Assembly: GCF_000381085.1 (NCBI RefSeq)
Contig: NZ_KB905900.1
Location: 173,516-237,515, forward strand
Direction: 5' to 3'
Length of the DNA: 64,000 nt
Source: Thiomicrorhabdus arctica DSM 13458
GTDB lineage: Bacteria; Pseudomonadota; Gammaproteobacteria; Thiomicrospirales; Thiomicrospiraceae
A program made the translations under genes and the position numbers. The notes beneath the pieces were generated by a model. It searched no databases. It was given only the letters and a program-made list of their open reading frames with translations, and was not told where the DNA came from. Below are positions 62,027 through 64,000 of this stretch, in pieces; positions within the stretch are counted from its first letter, which is position 1; each line of letters opens with the position of its first letter.

Positions 62027-62467
62027 TTATCTTCCCTGCTCAGAGTGATTCATTTGGCTGACTTGACGAATACGTTCTGCAGGATGGAAAAGTTGATCCA
62101 TAAGGTAATGTTGCAACTCAAGAGGGTAATCCAACTCTGATAAAGCCATTGCCATACAACTCAGCCAAGCATCTCTATCAGATTCATCTATTAGTATATG
62201 CGCATGCGCCTGGGGAATATTGATACCTCCGAACTTCTCTGCATAGATCTGCGGACCACCCATCCAACCAGAAAGAAAATAGACAAGCTTAAGGCGTGAA
62301 TTCGTCAAATCTGAACGGTGCATTGCACGTATTTTTTCAGCCTGTGGCAAGGAATCCATAGCATCGTAAAATCGATCAACTAATATAACAAGTCCCGCAT
62401 ATCCACCAACAGCTTGATAGGTAGAATCCCCATGACCATATGATTTATCTTTCGTAAAAATTTGCAT
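62027..62467 (-). CDS. Group II truncated hemoglobin
   Basis: 146 residues (ATG at 62467, preceded by GAGAG). trHbO-type fold: B10 Tyr34 in VDRFYDAM, proximal F8 His88 in PQAHAHILID, and G8 Trp101 in RDAW. These globins bind O2 or NO and are linked to NO or peroxide handling or sulfur-linked metabolism; the role here is unknown. Single gene between the lipoprotein and queF. Confidence 0.88.
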   Translation of the reverse strand: MQIFTKDKSYGHGDSTYQAVGGYAGLVILVDRFYDAMDSLPQAEKIRAMHRSDLTNSRLKLVYFLSGWMGGPQIYAEKFGGINIPQAHAHILIDESDRDAWLSCMAMALSELDYPLELQHYLMDQLFHPAERIRQVSQMNHSEQGR

Positions 62468-62521
62468 CGTATCTCTCAACCGTGGAATCTAACATAGAAA
62501 AATTTACTCTAATTATTTTGC

Positions 62522-63367
62522 TTATTGTCTAATGGTACGTGCAATATCAAACGTCTCTTCGAAGTTTGAACGATAGGGATTGATATCGAGGCCTCCTCTA
62601 CGTACATACCGTGCATAGACCGTCAATTTATCAGGTTTACACCGTTTCATAATATCTGTGAAAATACGTTCGACACATTGCTCATGAAATTCATTATGCT
62701 CACGGAATGAAATGAGGTATTTCAACAAATTTTCATGATGAATTTGGATGCCTTCGTAACGTATGACCACTGAACCCCAATCGGGTTGGCCCGTCACCAA
62801 GCAATTGGACTTGAGCAAATGGCTATTCACCGTTTCACAGACTTTATCAGGAGAAGTTTCTGTCGTTAATAGAGTGGGGTTCACTTGATAGTCTGTCACC
62901 TCAATATCTAACGTATCTAAATTTTCCCCTGGTAACCCACCCGTTAAACTCTCATCAAAATCTAAATTCCTTATCAACACATCGACTGAATCACCACAGG
63001 CCAGAGACAGATCTTTAATAAACAACTCTTCTACTTGCTGTTGGCTTTCAAAACGTGTGCCATTGAAGGAGTTTAGATACAGTTTAAAAGACTTTGACTC
63101 AATTATATTTAGAGAGTCAGCAGGAAATGCAAATTCTGCTATTACGGCAATCGGCTTCCCCTTCGAATTTAGCCAAGAGACTTCATAAGCTGTCCAGATA
63201 TCCAACCCCTGAAAAGGCATCGAATGTAAATCAAACCCTAATTCATTCCTTTTCTCCTGACGCGGGATAGGAAAGAGCAGAGTTGAATCATAGCGAGCAC
63301 AGTAGGGAGTCTCTTGACCCAGCAAGCTACTAGCTGCTGTACCAGTGTGGGTTAGTTGCTTAGTCAC
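62522..63367 (-). CDS. queF: NADPH-dependent preQ0 reductase QueF
   Basis: 281 residues, long bimodular (YqcD-type) form. ESKSFKLYLNSFN at 90-102 is the NADPH/QueF motif and C189 in SNCLVTGQPDWGSV is the catalytic cysteine; FREHNEFHEQCVERIF follows with the substrate-site E/H. It reduces preQ0 to preQ1 for queuosine. Its start is 8 bases from the stop of the upstream membrane-protein gene. Confidence 0.96.
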   Translation of the reverse strand: MTKQLTHTGTAASSLLGQETPYCARYDSTLLFPIPRQEKRNELGFDLHSMPFQGLDIWTAYEVSWLNSKGKPIAVIAEFAFPADSLNIIESKSFKLYLNSFNGTRFESQQQVEELFIKDLSLACGDSVDVLIRNLDFDESLTGGLPGENLDTLDIEVTDYQVNPTLLTTETSPDKVCETVNSHLLKSNCLVTGQPDWGSVVIRYEGIQIHHENLLKYLISFREHNEFHEQCVERIFTDIMKRCKPDKLTVYARYVRRGGLDINPYRSNFEETFDIARTIRQ

Positions 63368-63375
63368 TATGCCAC

Positions 63376-63777
63376 CTAACCTGGTACATCAAAATTACGC
63401 AATGCCGTCCTAAAAGCATTGAAGGGATTTAATAACCCATCAGCAACTATGATGGCAAAGCCTATCCAATGATAGAACGTTGGCTCCTTACCTTCTACAA
63501 ACCAAAGATAGGTTAGTAAAGAGCTGGCTAATATAATGGTCAATGTCGCCCAAAACTGATCAATTAGAAATGCAACTGAACTGACATCTCCAGACTTAAA
63601 CATTTCAATAAATAAAACCACCACCGCGAGGGTGATAAAGCTATATCCAACTGGGCCATCGAGTGATAGCTTCATGTATTCTGCTGCAATGAGAAAGAGT
63701 ATGACAAACAACATCCACGGGACTTTACTCAGTATATTTAACGCGCTACCGGATGACACCTTAACACTTGATCCCAT
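63376..63777 (-). CDS. Small membrane protein of unknown function
   Basis: 133 residues with three to four hydrophobic segments (about 20-35, 43-60, 68-95, 102-116) and a short C-terminal tail. The ATG at 63777 has an AAGGAAA site 7 bases before it. The open frame continues to 63999 but that part overlaps a 5S rRNA and its terminator and is not coding. It lies upstream of queF and is probably cotranscribed with it. Confidence 0.6.
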   Translation of the reverse strand: MGSSVKVSSGSALNILSKVPWMLFVILFLIAAEYMKLSLDGPVGYSFITLAVVVLFIEMFKSGDVSSVAFLIDQFWATLTIILASSLLTYLWFVEGKEPTFYHWIGFAIIVADGLLNPFNAFRTALRNFDVPG

Positions 63778-63905
63778 GAATATTTCCTTGATTGAGTTAT
63801 AGACTGTAGTTATCATTATAGCGATGCGTTTAAGATTTGAAAGCAGATCACTAAAACAGCAAGCAACAAAACATATAAATTGTTTATTGATGCGCAGAAA
63901 ATATG

Positions 63906-63945
63906 CAAAAAAAAACCCGCGAAGCCTAAGGCAACACGGGTTTTT
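63906..63945 (-). terminator. Terminator of the rRNA operon
   Basis: On the minus strand: AAACCCGTG...CGCGGGTTTTTTTTT, a 7-bp stem with one G-U pair and a 13-base loop, immediately after the 5S 3' end. Confidence 0.88.
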
Positions 63946-63954
63946 AGAATATAA

Positions 63955-64000
63955 GCTTGGCAATGACCTACTCTCACATGGGAACTCCCACACTACCATC
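63955..64000 (-). rRNA. rrf: 5S rRNA, 3' end (partial)
   Basis: The minus-strand sequence entering at the right edge (GATGGTAGTGTGGG ... TGAGAGTAGGTCATTGCC) is the 3' half of bacterial 5S rRNA. The mature end is near 63955, followed by a terminator. The rest of the operon lies outside the window. Confidence 0.92.

Noticed and set aside
63376..63999. 207-residue open frame at the right edge
   Set aside because: The part beyond 63777 overlaps the 5S rRNA and its terminator; a good ribosome site marks the start at 63777.

Overview
The window looks like a chromosomal segment of a free-living, probably marine or salt-exposed gammaproteobacterium. By eye, GC is in the low-to-mid 40s percent. The gene set resembles the Thiomicrospira/Hydrogenovibrio/Thiomicrorhabdus type, but the genus is a guess. 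Evidence for the class is the standard gammaproteobacterial housekeeping order mnmG-rsmG-parA-parB-atpI-atpBEFHAGDC-glmU (read on the minus strand), the gmk/rpoZ/spoT/recG neighbourhood, and a bimodular QueF. No prophage, integrase, intact insertion sequence or CRISPR array is visible.

Layout. 1-2.3 kb: the 3' part of ovoA and an adjacent PLP lyase (ovoB), an ovothiol A pathway. 2.3-10.7 kb: a two-component system divergent from a PepSY protein and a complete RND efflux operon. 10.8 kb: tRNA-Arg(CCU). 11.2-14.7 kb: a DUF1275 membrane protein, hexose-6-phosphate mutarotase, aroB and aroK. 15-28.3 kb: gmk, then a Kdo8N lipopolysaccharide cassette (kdnA-kdnB-kdsB-waaA), then rpoZ-spoT, a rhodanese, ridA, a flavoprotein, recG and ubiC. 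28.3-29.2 kb: an AT-rich patch with a small basic ORF, an 18-bp perfect hairpin and a YhcH-family gene broken by one in-frame stop. 29.4-35.3 kb: metE/metR, a chemotaxis transducer, a PEBP-like secreted protein and a YkgJ-type protein. 35.3-39.3 kb: glucosylglycerate synthesis (synthase and phosphatase) with a GH13 phosphorylase. 39.7-44 kb: two unknown proteins with overlapping divergent starts, ubiA, a small unknown protein and glmU. 44.2-56.1 kb: the ATP synthase operon, parAB, rsmG and mnmG, all on the minus strand. 56.6-61 kb: a porin joined to proV-proW-proX. 61.2-64 kb: a lipoprotein, truncated hemoglobin, queF, a membrane protein, and the 3' end of a 5S rRNA entering from the right.

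How the genes work together. Two osmolyte systems (glycine betaine uptake with its own porin, and glucosylglycerate synthesis plus phosphorolysis) suggest adaptation to changing salinity. The LPS cassette predicts an 8-amino Kdo inner core. Ovothiol, RidA, rhodanese and truncated hemoglobin point to redox and nitrogen stress handling. parAB, the mnmG-atp order and a near-consensus parS inside the flavoprotein gene place the window close to the replication origin, although oriC itself is not recognised.

The most unusual signal is a repeated perfect palindrome, core CCAGGCCTGG, extended form TTGACCAGGCCTGGTCAA. It occurs exactly 12 times in the window (about 0.06 expected for a 10-mer at equal base frequencies), in intergenic gaps, often between convergent genes, and also inside five genes. 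At least three one-mismatch copies lie in further gaps.
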